A stretch of 46,051 nt of DNA from JAUVUV01 sp964548275 (GCA_964548275.1 CAZJQI010000035.1:1-46051); one strand, 5' to 3'. Counted from the first letter of the stretch, positions 15,766 to 24,134 are shown. Translations and numbers: made by a program. The notes: generated from the sequence alone by a model not told the origin.

Positions 15766-17094
15766 TTATTTACCTGTATCCTTGATCAATTTCTCGAACC
15801 TGGATTTATGCCTGTGGTTGGTCGAAAGGTCCACGCTGGCAAGGCCCTTTTTCAGCAGCTGCGCGTTGAGAAACGTCCTGTTGCTCAGGTACAGGTAACA
15901 CAGCAGATTGCCTTTATTATCGTGTCTTGTGCTGTCGAATCTGATGTAAACTCTCCTGCCCCGGGTTTTCTCCCGCAGGAATTCGACTGCCGCTTTCTTT
16001 TTCCCCGGCATTTCTCTCAGGCCCAGGAGCCGGATTTTAGTCCCATCGTTCAGGAATAGCTCAAGCGATGAGATGACCTTTTTCACGCTGAAATACTTTT
16101 CTCTGGGCTGTGAGGAATCATCGATTTTCGAGCCGTAGTTTTTCACCCGCGGGTCAACCCTCCTGCCGATCCTCACCGGGTCACTGAAAACGTACGGCAG
16201 GACTGCCTTTGCTTTTTCCAAATCGATCCTACGCTCTGTTTGCTTGATAATCTCGTATGAGGCGCCTTGGGTTTCTCCGTCTTGGGATATACCCAGCTTT
16301 TCCCGGATAAGGGGCAGAAACCTTTCGTTTATCTCGTAGCCGATCGAGTTCCTCCCGAGCTTTTTTGCAGCCAGCGCGGTGGTTCCGCTGCCCAGAAACG
16401 GGTCGAGCACAGTGTCGCCGATAAAGGTGAACATCTTGATCAGCCGCCGAGGGAGTTCCTCCGGGAACATCGCCAGGTGTTTTTCCTGTTTTTCACCGGG
16501 GAAATTCCAGTGACCTGAAAAGTACAGCTCCCACTGCTCTGGATCGAGCCTGGAGGTCTCCTTGATCTGCTTGCTCACTTTCGGAGCCTTGCCGGGCTTT
16601 TTGAAAATGAGGATAAACTCGTAATCCAGTTTCAGGATCCCGTTGCGCGGGTAGGGGAACGAGCCCATTACAGTTCCGCCGCCGGTGGTGTTGGTGTTGG
16701 TTACTTTTTGCCAGATAATCCCACCCATATAGCCCAGGCCGGCGCTTTCGCAGAACTTTATTATCTCTGTCCGGATGGGGATGACTTTATACCTTCCGTA
16801 ATGGGCCGATCGCGCAAACTGGTCGCCGATATTTATGCAAAGCCGGCAACTTTTGTGGAGAGCGCGCGCACATTCGTTCCAGACCAGGTTCAGGTTGTTG
16901 ATATAGTTTTCGTAACTGTCGTCGAAACCAATCTGCCCAGCGCCGCCGTAATTTTTGAGCTGCCAGTAGGGCGGTGAGGTAACCACAAGATGCACTGATT
17001 CCTCAGCTACTTCGCCCATCCGGCGTGAATCGCCGAAAATGATTTTGTGGCTGGTTTTCATCAATGAAAATAAACCCCTTGATTTCTCGATCAA
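15766..17094 (-). CDS. DNA methyltransferase fused to an SNase-like domain
   Basis: This 442-residue protein has an N-terminal N4-cytosine/N6-adenine methyltransferase domain of the beta order: motif IV TSPPY (39-43) comes before the AdoMet motif DPFLGSGTT (231-239). A linker follows, then a C-terminal domain (about 335-440) that resembles staphylococcal nuclease: GTKIRLLGL, AAVEFLREKTRGRRVYIRF, GNLLCYLYL and NAQLLKKGLASVD. The first SNase active-site Arg is kept (KIRLLGL). The acidic DTPE motif is replaced by REMP, and the second Arg (normally in YGR) is Asn. The domain is therefore probably a binding module, not a nuclease. The TTG start overlaps the upstream stop as TTGA; an ATG 33 bp further in is an alternative. 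No restriction enzyme is adjacent. Confidence 0.85.
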   Translation of the reverse strand: MIEKSRGLFSLMKTSHKIIFGDSRRMGEVAEESVHLVVTSPPYWQLKNYGGAGQIGFDDSYENYINNLNLVWNECARALHKSCRLCINIGDQFARSAHYGRYKVIPIRTEIIKFCESAGLGYMGGIIWQKVTNTNTTGGGTVMGSFPYPRNGILKLDYEFILIFKKPGKAPKVSKQIKETSRLDPEQWELYFSGHWNFPGEKQEKHLAMFPEELPRRLIKMFTFIGDTVLDPFLGSGTTALAAKKLGRNSIGYEINERFLPLIREKLGISQDGETQGASYEIIKQTERRIDLEKAKAVLPYVFSDPVRIGRRVDPRVKNYGSKIDDSSQPREKYFSVKKVISSLELFLNDGTKIRLLGLREMPGKKKAAVEFLREKTRGRRVYIRFDSTRHDNKGNLLCYLYLSNRTFLNAQLLKKGLASVDLSTNHRHKSRFEKLIKDTGK

Positions 17095-17879
17095 TGTTCG
17101 AATTTCCTGCGGAACCTTTCGTGGTCAGCCGTAAGTTCCTGGGAGGTGGCGAAAAGATAAAGTGGATACAGCCTGATAAAAGTCTCCTCGATTGTTTCCA
17201 GGAAACTTTCTCCCATGGAGACAACCTTGTCAGCAGGCAGCAGGAGAGCCATATAATAGTACTTGCGCTGTGCCCACTGATGAGCCAGGGGCGGCAGACC
17301 CTTTATCTGTGTTTTTTTGTAACTTTCGCTTCGAAGGGAAAGGTCAGTGAAATTGTCGTTTTGCTCAAGGTATTCCTGGAAAACATCCCGGTATGCGGCG
17401 ATATTGGCAATCAACCGCTGCCGCCAGTCTTTCATTGATGCCCCGAGCCAGGTGCCGATATAACTATCTATTGGGGTGATTCCCACCGCAAGGCCTGGTA
17501 CTTTGGTACGGCCGAAAAACTTGTGGAAAAACAGCAGATCGACCGACTCACGGTAAGGGTGCTTGTCGGCAGAGAAACGGATATCGCGGTTGATGCGGCC
17601 CAGAGTGCGGCCGGTTTTCGGCTCAGTCTCAAGCTCGGGATCGAGATCATTGATGAACGGGGTCAACTCTCTGCAGAGGGATTGGAGTTCGTCTTTCAGA
17701 AACTCCCACTCCTGGCGATGTTTCTGGAACCAGAGCCTGTTATTGTTCGCCTTCAGATTACGCATAAAAACGAATGATTCCGCACTGATTCCTTTAAATT
17801 TATGCACCTGAATTTTCTCTGGCTTGAAAGTCGATAAGGTGGAATACAGGAAAAAAATTTTCCGTGGTAAATCGTACAC
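17091..17879 (-). CDS. DUF2461 family protein
   Basis: This 262-residue protein matches the DUF2461 pattern: it starts with GISAESFVFMRNLKANNNR and LWFQKHRQEWEFLK, then GRTLGRINRDIRFSADKHPY and the hydrophobic FFGRTKVPGLAVGITP. The biochemical role of the family is unknown. The family usually begins close to the GISAES segment, so the first 30 residues (with a hydrophobic stretch) may not be translated; a GTG at 17807 is a possible shorter start. The stop overlaps the methyltransferase start by four bases, so the two are probably translated together, although a functional link is not established. Confidence 0.85.
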   Translation of the reverse strand: MYDLPRKIFFLYSTLSTFKPEKIQVHKFKGISAESFVFMRNLKANNNRLWFQKHRQEWEFLKDELQSLCRELTPFINDLDPELETEPKTGRTLGRINRDIRFSADKHPYRESVDLLFFHKFFGRTKVPGLAVGITPIDSYIGTWLGASMKDWRQRLIANIAAYRDVFQEYLEQNDNFTDLSLRSESYKKTQIKGLPPLAHQWAQRKYYYMALLLPADKVVSMGESFLETIEETFIRLYPLYLFATSQELTADHERFRRKFEH

Positions 17880-17905
17880 TCGGCTTGGTGCAAACTTCTT
17901 TCTGA

Positions 17906-18111
17906 TCCTGATTATTATGAAACCCAGACCTTGACAGGTCTAATCACTTATTTTCACATTTTTATCAGCCACCGAGGGAGGGGGCGGCGGCTGTGCGACT
18001 TGGGTCGCACAGACCGTTGCGCTTTTGCACAACGGTGCGCATTTCATGCGCCCGCCGCCCCCCAGGCCCCGGGAAAATATAACATCTTACTAATTTATGA
18101 CTAATCCGGAC
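17906..18111 (+). mobile_element. MITE-like element with four-way-junction core, copy 2
   Basis: This has the same layout and orientation as the copy at 14483-14691. The outer stem and three hairpins are intact, with a shorter first loop (TTGG) and one C-A mismatch in the second hairpin, which becomes G-U if the minus strand is transcribed. The terminal repeats are degraded but recognisable (TCCTGATTATTATGA and CTAATCCGGA). It lies between the divergent DUF2461 gene and a small plus-strand gene and fills most of that 313-bp gap. Confidence 0.82.
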
Positions 18112-18192
18112 TAATAATACTAAATATTTAGCATAATTTCTTTTATATCCAAAATATTTTTCAGGGAGATTGCGAAAAAAAAGAGAAAAATT

Positions 18193-18435
18193 TTGGGAAT
18201 CCCTTTGCTTCACATCTCAAGTGAGTCCGCGAGGGGAATCGTGGCTATTGGAGAAAAAGCCACAGGCGTGCTGGCCTCAGCCGGTGCCGTAGCTATAGGA
18301 CTCGGACGCAGTGCAGGCGCGATCGCCGCGGGCAGCCGTGCCAGCGGAGCACTGGCTTTCGGGCCAGAGGCTGAAGGCGGAATTACTATCAAAATACACT
18401 CCAGCAAAGAAGAAGAAGACGAATTGGGCATATAG
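18193..18435 (+). CDS. Gly/Ala-rich beta-roll-like miniprotein
   Basis: This 80-residue product has a middle (about 14-60) built of short repeats of the type GxxAIGxxAxG, such as GIVAIGEKATG, GAVAIGLGRSAG and AIAAGSRASG. It ends in an acidic tail (SSKEEEDELGI). Such Gly/Ala periodicity is seen in beta-roll or parallel beta-helix head repeats. The TTG start has only an A-rich, weak ribosome site, so the exact start is uncertain. It lies directly after a MITE-like element. It could be a fragment of a longer surface protein. No function can be assigned. Confidence 0.5.
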   Translation: MGIPLLHISSESARGIVAIGEKATGVLASAGAVAIGLGRSAGAIAAGSRASGALAFGPEAEGGITIKIHSSKEEEDELGI

Positions 18436-18489
18436 GTAACCACGTTTCGTTCTCTAAAATACTTTTCGGAAAAATTCTTGATATTGGTG

Positions 18490-18506
18490 CGCAGATTCTA
18501 TCTGCG
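18490..18506. other. Hairpin in decayed region
   Basis: CGCAGAT-TCT-ATCTGCG is a perfect 7-bp stem, followed by a second weaker GACAC/GTGTC pairing. It may end transcription of the miniprotein gene, although no T tract follows. Confidence 0.3.
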
Positions 18507-18588
18507 AGCCAGACACTGTTCATGGTGTCGCAGAAGCATGACATTTTGTCCAGGGCATACAGCAATCAACAGACTACGCGAAATAATC

Positions 18589-18878
18589 ATGAAAAAAACC
18601 CCCTCGTTCCGTTTACAATACTCCTTGCATTAATTCTGCTTTACTGTTCGCAAAACCTCTCGACCAGTTCAGGCCAGCCCGGGCTAAAAGTTTAGCTCGA
18701 AACAGTCACTCACAATTTCGAGATATTCGAGATTGCTCTAGACAGCGGCGAATGGCAGCGCAGCGAACCTGTGTTCACCTGGGGACTTCATCCAGGCCAG
18801 AATTTCTTGCAGGCCAGAAGTATCAACAAGTTCGGTCGGAAGGAGGTGGAGCACAAGGTTGTGCTGGGGGTGCCTTAG
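18589..18878 (+). pseudogene. Broken lipoprotein gene, signal plus C-terminal Ig-like end
   Basis: An ATG begins MKKTPSFR and then needs a frameshift to continue into TILLALILLYCSQNLS, a lipoprotein signal. The same frame then meets a TAG at 18693 and continues as a coherent C-terminal domain (FEIALDSGEWQRSEPVFTWG, LHPGQNFLQARSINKFG) to a TAG at 18876. This ending resembles the Ig/fibronectin-like tail of large exported glycan-active proteins. The middle of the gene appears deleted. It counts as decayed because of the frameshift, the in-frame amber and the missing body. Confidence 0.6.
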
Positions 18879-18947
18879 ATGTAAAAAAGGGACACCATGT
18901 TACATGTCCCTTTAAATTTCAATGTTATTATGCCAGATTGGTAGATT

Positions 18948-19334
18948 TTAGATAATTGGTTTTGGATAACCCATGCAAATGGCAGCAGCTATGACTATGT
19001 CATCTACCACTGAATCTGGCAATATACCAATTTTCTTGATGAATCTATGGGTACTGTCAACAGCCCTAACCTGAAAGGCGTCTATCGCGGATGCCTTGCC
19101 CTGTTTTCCCCATTCTGTTTGATCAAGCCTATTAGTTTTGTTTGGATTTACTCTAATCATCCAAATAGCTCTGGCAAAATTGCTTTTCCACTTTGTTATA
19201 GGGACAATTATTCTGAGGGCATTATAGGGTTGAATGGTGTCAAGGCTTAAAACAACACAGGGACGAACTTTTTTTTGTTCCGCGCCAGCACTTGGTTCCA
19301 AATTAACCCACCAAATTTCACCCCTGTTCCCCAT
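18948..19334 (-). CDS. MazF/PemK-type toxin endoribonuclease
   Basis: This 128-residue protein has the MazF/PemK opening NRGEIWWVNLEP and the conserved KKVRPCVVLS strand, then IIVPITKW and a C-terminal helix. Family members cleave mRNA at short specific sites and are held inactive by an upstream-encoded antitoxin. The ATG has AGGA eight bases upstream and overlaps the end of the preceding gene by 17 bp, the tight coupling usual for toxin-antitoxin pairs. A longer frame starting 21 bp earlier lacks support. Confidence 0.9.
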   Translation of the reverse strand: MGNRGEIWWVNLEPSAGAEQKKVRPCVVLSLDTIQPYNALRIIVPITKWKSNFARAIWMIRVNPNKTNRLDQTEWGKQGKASAIDAFQVRAVDSTHRFIKKIGILPDSVVDDIVIAAAICMGYPKPII

Positions 19335-19650
19335 AATAGAAATCCTCGCTATCAAGAGAGGTAAATGCTGTCATCTCAGGATCTTTAAGGTAATCATCTC
19401 TCAAGACTCTTGCGGACTCTATTATATACTTTTCACGCTCCTCCGGTCGCATTGCCGCCACTTCTCTCAAGGATGGCATGGAATCAAATTGCACTTTTAC
19501 AGCGACGCGAGTGGGCATTGTATCCGCCCGGCCGCGATAATCACCCATCCATTTCCTGATAGCTGAGGCTGGCAGAATAATCCCTCTGCCTGCGGGGCGC
19601 TTCAAAATCCAGGTTTCATTATATGAGGCTGTTGTTGTTACATCCCTCAT
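19318..19650 (-). CDS. Putative antitoxin of the MazF pair
   Basis: This 110-residue protein is not clearly a member of a named family. It has an N-terminal stretch with a possible beta/AbrB-like segment (GRGIILPASAIRKWMGDY), then a charged helical middle (SLREVAAMRPEEREKYIIES) and an acidic, Tyr-rich tail (DSEDFYYGEQG). An acidic C-terminal tail is typical of MazE-like antitoxins that plug the MazF groove. AAAGGA precedes the ATG. It overlaps the toxin gene by 17 bp and lies four bases after the DUF3467-like gene. Its role is inferred mainly from position. Confidence 0.7.
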   Translation of the reverse strand: MRDVTTTASYNETWILKRPAGRGIILPASAIRKWMGDYRGRADTMPTRVAVKVQFDSMPSLREVAAMRPEEREKYIIESARVLRDDYLKDPEMTAFTSLDSEDFYYGEQG

Positions 19651-19654
19651 TTTA

Positions 19655-19939
19655 TTATTCCTTTCTTTCAACAACCCCAATTGATTCGAGGGCCTTTAGG
19701 TTATTCATATGCATTTGGGAAAACCTTACGTAATGAGGAATTGTCATATATACCCTAGATAGAATTTCTGCTTCCTCATTTGGTTTCTCTGGATTCCGTA
19801 GACCAAAAGTCATAACAACATGTTCCTCAGACCACTTGCATTCTACATAATCGGCAAAAATTGTGGAATATTCACTTTTTTCCGACATTTTAAGCCTTTG
19901 AGACACAGGCAATTGAGATTTCGTTTTTTTCTTATCCAT
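19655..19939 (-). CDS. DUF3467-like protein, first gene of the toxin-antitoxin cassette
   Basis: This 94-residue protein, starting at the ATG after AAGGGG, reads SEYSTIFADYVECKWSEEHV and then VMTFGL...SRVYMTIPHYVRFSQMHMNNL. It resembles the small DUF3467 domain (paired strands followed by an amphipathic helix). The function of the family is unknown. The antitoxin ribosome site lies inside its 3' end and the spacing is four bases, so all three genes should be co-translated. It may be a regulator or a third component of the cassette. The 293 bp upstream is AT-rich and shows no gene. Confidence 0.6.
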   Translation of the reverse strand: MDKKKTKSQLPVSQRLKMSEKSEYSTIFADYVECKWSEEHVVMTFGLRNPEKPNEEAEILSRVYMTIPHYVRFSQMHMNNLKALESIGVVERKE

Positions 19940-20232
19940 TAATTCCCCTTTTATTTTCTTCTTATAATACCTTGCGTTGTACATTTATGTTACATCAAAA
20001 TTCGTGGGACGTCAATGTTTCTGTCTTATTAAATCTCAACGTGTTTTTACCACATGAATTAAAATAATAATAAAATGTCGGGAATCCAGCGAATAATAAC
20101 TTTTATATCACACATGAGAATTTTATTCAAAATATTGTTTTTGCGAGATAGTTTCTCTATGGTTATTTAAAGCTAAATATTAGTTTGTTTCTTAGGAATA
20201 TTTTTACTTAAGGTAAGTTGCAATCACTGTGC

Positions 20233-22338
20233 TTACCTTCGGCTTTGCACATCCCGCGCGCAGCGGAAACCGACATACTTGATCTTGCTGTTCGGGTAGT
20301 GACCATCCCGGCTGGCCAGGGACGGGTCAGTCATGTTGACATAGTAGCTTCCGCCGCGGTAGGTGCGGTAGAGTTTTTTCCGGCCAAGCCAGGAGTCCAC
20401 CCACTCGGCCACATTGCCGACAACATCGTAAAGGCCGAAAGTGCTTCTGTCCTCAGGGTAGCTTCCCACCACAGCAGTGTGGTTCAGTCTCTCGCTCCAG
20501 ATATTCGCCGCTCCCGGGCGGTAACTTTCTCCCCAGGGGAATTTTCGCACCTGATTGCCCATTGACGCCAGTTCCCATTCCTCTTCCGTGGAGAGCCTTT
20601 TCCCGGCCCAGGCAGCGAAACGCGCGGCGTCCTCGAAACTGACTTCGACAACCGGATGCTCCTCCTCGCCCGGCGGCACGATTCCCTCTTTCCAGTGCGC
20701 CGGTGCTTTGTACCCCGTAGCGGAAATAAAATAAGCGTAGGCGCGGTTAGTCACCTCGTAGAGATCGATGTAAAATGAGTCCACCCGCACCGTGTCCCCT
20801 TCCGGATAGACCAGTTGGCCCGCAGGCACCAGAGCCATCCCGATCGGTGCATAGTCGAACCAGCCCTCTTGAAGAGTCAGCTCGAGTGTTATATCCTTGC
20901 CCGGAGCCACCTCCACAGTATCCACAGCAGCCCCGTAACCAGTAATGCTCACCCGAATCACATGCAGGCCGGATTCCAGGCGCGCAAGCCGCCATGGTGT
21001 TACTTTGCCGGTAAACACGCCGTCGATATAAATATCCCCCCCGCTCGGCTCGGAACTTACCAGCAGGCTTCCCGGGTAGGGTTCCAGCCTGATCTCCAGC
21101 GTGCTGTCCTGTTCGAAAGAGATCTCGACAGTCCGGCGCCAGGTTTTGTAACCCTGTTTCCTGGCCTCGATCCGGTGCGCCCCGGCCGGGAAATCCTCAA
21201 GGACGACTTGTCCGGTTCCTTCAATGGCAAACTCCAGCGTGTCAATACGCAAGCTTAAATCAGGCTGGGAGGTGAAAATTGTCAGGCGGCCGGTTTGCTG
21301 CTGAAGTTCGAAGTTGTATTCCTGGAGCGTTTCCGGGATGACCGTAACCGAGTCGAATATTTCAGTGTAACCGGGCAGGCTGATAATCAGTTCATGCCGC
21401 CCGGCAGCAAGCTGGGATACTTTCACCGGAGTGCGGCCGATATCGAGTCCGGCCAGTATGGCCAGAGCGCCTTCAGGTTCGCTCTGGATCAATACCGCGC
21501 CGAAACTGGCTTTATCGAGTTCAACGGTGCCGGTGTCCTTTTTTCGCTCACCAGGCCGGAGAAGCGTCTCGAGGCCGCCGACTGCCACCACCCTGGATCC
21601 AGCGCCGAAGCTGTGTTTCATACCTCGGACAAGGGGAACCAGACTGCATCTCCAGTCGCCAGCATCGCTTACCCGGTAGCGCGCCGAACGCAAGGGTTTT
21701 GTGGCCAGCCCTGTTTCCCGGACTTCCATATCCGCAACTGTCAGTTCCTGTCCTGGCAGTATTCCGTCCACCAGCCCGATGTCTGCTACCAAAGTATCGC
21801 CTCTGGCCTCCACCACCCGTCCTGTCAAAGGGAAATAAGCGAGCACCCTGCGGGCCAGTGACCTGACTGTTGCCCCGATCTTGGATACACCGTCTCTATG
21901 CTCGGCCACTTCGGAGGCCAGGACCTCTCCGCTCTCTGCGTTTATTACCCGGGCCGTAAGTACCAGCACACCCTCGAACCGGGAAACCGAACCGGTAAGC
22001 ACGAATCGGCTTTCGAGCAACTCTCCCAGCCGCCTCAGGGTACCCTCGCTGAACAGATCCCGGAACCTGGCGGATTCTCGCTGAAGGCGGTAAAGCCTGC
22101 CTGTTTCCTCCAGAAGGCGCAGTCGCGCAGAGCGGCCGAGTTCGGAGCGTAGAAGGTCGCTCACAGAGTGCGCCAGAGTGCGGTCAACCCCGATAGGCTC
22201 GAAATCCTGTACGGATAACAGTACTCCCGGAGTCTCTTTTGCCCGGCAGTAGAGGCTGTCCAGTGGCAGAGTAAGGCAGAATGCCAGGGATAGAATAACG
22301 GTCGGATAATGACGAAAGAGATTCATAATAAGCGGCAT
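20233..22338 (-). CDS. Exported CsgG-like/PEGA/FGE-fold protein
   Basis: This 701-residue protein has an N-terminal signal (about 1-32). A region like the nucleotide-free CsgG/FlgO-type fold (about 36-165; SDLLRSELG, FVLTGSVSRFEG) follows, then a linker. Three PEGA-type beta domains sit at about 280-345, 350-418 and 422-490 (SEPEGALAILAGLDIGRTPV and SSEPSGGDIYIDGVFTG). A formylglycine-generating-enzyme fold (FGE/SUMF1) fills about 496-696. The FGE part keeps the fold motifs (GKRLSTEEEWE, YDVVGNVAEWVDSW, RGGSYY, GFRCARD) but lacks the active-site cysteine pair, so it is probably a binding domain. It is the last gene of a minus-strand operon with two LPP20-like genes. It is likely periplasmic or at the outer membrane; its exact role is unknown. 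The ribosome site is weak, and an ATG four codons in is possible. Confidence 0.85.
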   Translation of the reverse strand: MPLIMNLFRHYPTVILSLAFCLTLPLDSLYCRAKETPGVLLSVQDFEPIGVDRTLAHSVSDLLRSELGRSARLRLLEETGRLYRLQRESARFRDLFSEGTLRRLGELLESRFVLTGSVSRFEGVLVLTARVINAESGEVLASEVAEHRDGVSKIGATVRSLARRVLAYFPLTGRVVEARGDTLVADIGLVDGILPGQELTVADMEVRETGLATKPLRSARYRVSDAGDWRCSLVPLVRGMKHSFGAGSRVVAVGGLETLLRPGERKKDTGTVELDKASFGAVLIQSEPEGALAILAGLDIGRTPVKVSQLAAGRHELIISLPGYTEIFDSVTVIPETLQEYNFELQQQTGRLTIFTSQPDLSLRIDTLEFAIEGTGQVVLEDFPAGAHRIEARKQGYKTWRRTVEISFEQDSTLEIRLEPYPGSLLVSSEPSGGDIYIDGVFTGKVTPWRLARLESGLHVIRVSITGYGAAVDTVEVAPGKDITLELTLQEGWFDYAPIGMALVPAGQLVYPEGDTVRVDSFYIDLYEVTNRAYAYFISATGYKAPAHWKEGIVPPGEEEHPVVEVSFEDAARFAAWAGKRLSTEEEWELASMGNQVRKFPWGESYRPGAANIWSERLNHTAVVGSYPEDRSTFGLYDVVGNVAEWVDSWLGRKKLYRTYRGGSYYVNMTDPSLASRDGHYPNSKIKYVGFRCARDVQSRR

Positions 22339-22364
22339 GCAGGCAGGCGGCTTCGCATTCTGCC

Positions 22365-23507
22365 TCAGCCGCCCGAACCAAAATTTGTCTCGAATTTATC
22401 CCGCGCCTGGCGGGCAAACTTATTGAACACCTCCACTCTCAGCTTACGCTGAGCGTCGAGGCCGGCCCGGGCCGAATCAGACCCGAACCCTTTCGCCGAA
22501 TAGACCTCCGAAAGCAGTACGGAATCATCCCGGGGGTCGAGCACGCTGATTTTCGCAGTCCATAGGCTGAAATAAAAGCCCGCATCCAGGCTGCTCACGC
22601 CATTCTCCCGACAGGAGGCTATCACTTTCGGTACTACCTCGGCGCGAATAGTCTGTTCGATTCTTTCCGGCTGGAACCCAGCTTTAAGCAGGGCGTTTTC
22701 GAGGGCCTCGGTGAAGACTGAGGTCTGCTCCATTCCCCCTGACAGTCTATCGCCAATCTCAACCGGTTCCACCGAAACCCTTCGCAGCATAAAACTCAAA
22801 TCACGCGCTGCCTCGATGGCCCGCTGCTGGAGCATGGCAAGTCTTCTTGAGGCTGTCTCAGACAGGCGAACCCCCGGCTTTTGGGTCAGTTCCAGCACCT
22901 TGACCAGTTTACTGTAGGCACCATCCAGAGAACCGGACTCCTCCAGCCTTAAAGCCTCAGCCATTTGCTTCTCGGCAATTTGTACCCTGACCGTGGATTC
23001 CTGTTCCAGCCGCGCAATCTCCGTTTGGAGGGATTCGCGCGGGTAGCGCACCAGAAGGTGACCATTGAAAGTTGTCTTCACCGAATCACCCTCATCGAAA
23101 ATCTGTTTCTCGTAGTAGCTTTCCATCCGTTTGAGTCCGATTATGTGCGAACCACCGCTTAGTGAAAGCCGGTCCTGGAGCAGAAAATCGGCCTCCTTGC
23201 GCAGTCTGTCGTAAGTGAACGAGGCCTCCACCCCGATTGCCGTAACTATCTGCCGGATGGCGTTGGCCGCCGCGTCGCTTTCGGCGTCCTCAAGTGTTCG
23301 CGCACCGGTTGCCCGGCCCACGAAATAGAGATAGTTTTCATCAGCCTCGGGTACCCGCCTGGTCCAATCCGGGGCCGTGCGCCGGGATTTTTCAACGCGG
23401 AGTTTTCCGGCGGCTGCAGGGGTTACTATAAGGGAAACAAAGAAGAGTAGAAAAAGTATCGCAGCAGCCGGAAAGCGCCCCGGTAAATGTCTTGTCGGGC
23501 CGGCCAT
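22365..23507 (-). CDS. LPP20-family-like exported protein
   Basis: This protein of about 380 residues has an N-terminal hydrophobic signal. An LPP20-like segment follows (PDWTRRVPEADENYLYFVGR, then AAANAIRQIVTAIGVEA), the same pattern as the next gene upstream. A Glu/Arg-rich helical middle (IARLEQESTVRVQIAEKQMA) and a further C-terminal alpha/beta domain complete it. The preferred ATG follows AAGG by nine bases; a GTG two codons earlier is the alternative. It lies 18 bp after the smaller LPP20 gene and 26 bp before the PEGA/FGE gene, clearly in one operon. LPP20 proteins are envelope-associated, often near flagellar or CsgG-like genes, and their mechanism is poorly known. Confidence 0.8.
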   Translation of the reverse strand: MAGPTRHLPGRFPAAAILFLLFFVSLIVTPAAAGKLRVEKSRRTAPDWTRRVPEADENYLYFVGRATGARTLEDAESDAAANAIRQIVTAIGVEASFTYDRLRKEADFLLQDRLSLSGGSHIIGLKRMESYYEKQIFDEGDSVKTTFNGHLLVRYPRESLQTEIARLEQESTVRVQIAEKQMAEALRLEESGSLDGAYSKLVKVLELTQKPGVRLSETASRRLAMLQQRAIEAARDLSFMLRRVSVEPVEIGDRLSGGMEQTSVFTEALENALLKAGFQPERIEQTIRAEVVPKVIASCRENGVSSLDAGFYFSLWTAKISVLDPRDDSVLLSEVYSAKGFGSDSARAGLDAQRKLRVEVFNKFARQARDKFETNFGSGG

Positions 23508-23525
23508 TTGCACTCGCCTTGGAAC

Positions 23526-24134
23526 TTAATAGGTTGGAAGGCCCTTGTCGAGCTCCTCCAGTACCTTCTGGGCTTGCTCGTTATTTTGCATCCGCATCTC
23601 AGCATTTTGCTGGCTGGCGGCCAGGGAAACTGCCTTCTCGAACTCGGACTGGGGATAGCGCACCAGGGTATAGACATTATAATAGTATCGAACACCCTGG
23701 GGAGTGAACCGCTCGACCTTCTCGGTGTAACTTTCCAGTTCCTTTACACCGCTGGCCACGGTTTTACTGAGGATTTTCAGCCCGTCCTCGGTCACGCTGC
23801 CAACATCCTCGCGGGTTTCGGCCAGACCGGTCTCCACCCGAGCCTTCTTGTAGTCAACCAGCCCCTGAGACTGGATCATCTCCAGCACCTGGCGGATTGC
23901 ATTGGAGCGGGCGTCGGTAAGGCCGTCCTCAAGGGAAAGCGCACTGGTTTTAAACCCGCGGAAAAAATAATAATCGTCGCTTTCCTTGGGTATCTTTTTC
24001 ACCCAGCCGGGCTTATCTCCGCTTTTTTCAATGATCCGTTCACTGCCGATAACGTTGAGCTTGCTTGCCGAGCAGCCGAAGCTCAGAATGCTGGTTGCTA
24101 TGAGCAGGATTAATAACTTGGCAAAATAATACAT
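23526..24134 (-). CDS. LPP20-family-like lipoprotein
   Basis: This 202-residue protein has a clear lipobox (ILSFGC, Cys21). Its mature part has KPGWVKKIPKESDDYYFFRG followed by an Ala/Arg-rich helix (DARSNAIRQVLEMIQSQG), the LPP20 pattern, and ends in a Gln/Glu-rich tail. AGGAGG lies four bases before the ATG. It is the first gene of the three-gene envelope operon and diverges from the oxidoreductase operon across 510 bp that contain a MITE-like element. It is probably an outer-membrane-anchored partner of the two downstream products. Confidence 0.85.
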   Translation of the reverse strand: MYYFAKLLILLIATSILSFGCSASKLNVIGSERIIEKSGDKPGWVKKIPKESDDYYFFRGFKTSALSLEDGLTDARSNAIRQVLEMIQSQGLVDYKKARVETGLAETREDVGSVTEDGLKILSKTVASGVKELESYTEKVERFTPQGVRYYYNVYTLVRYPQSEFEKAVSLAASQQNAEMRMQNNEQAQKVLEELDKGLPTY

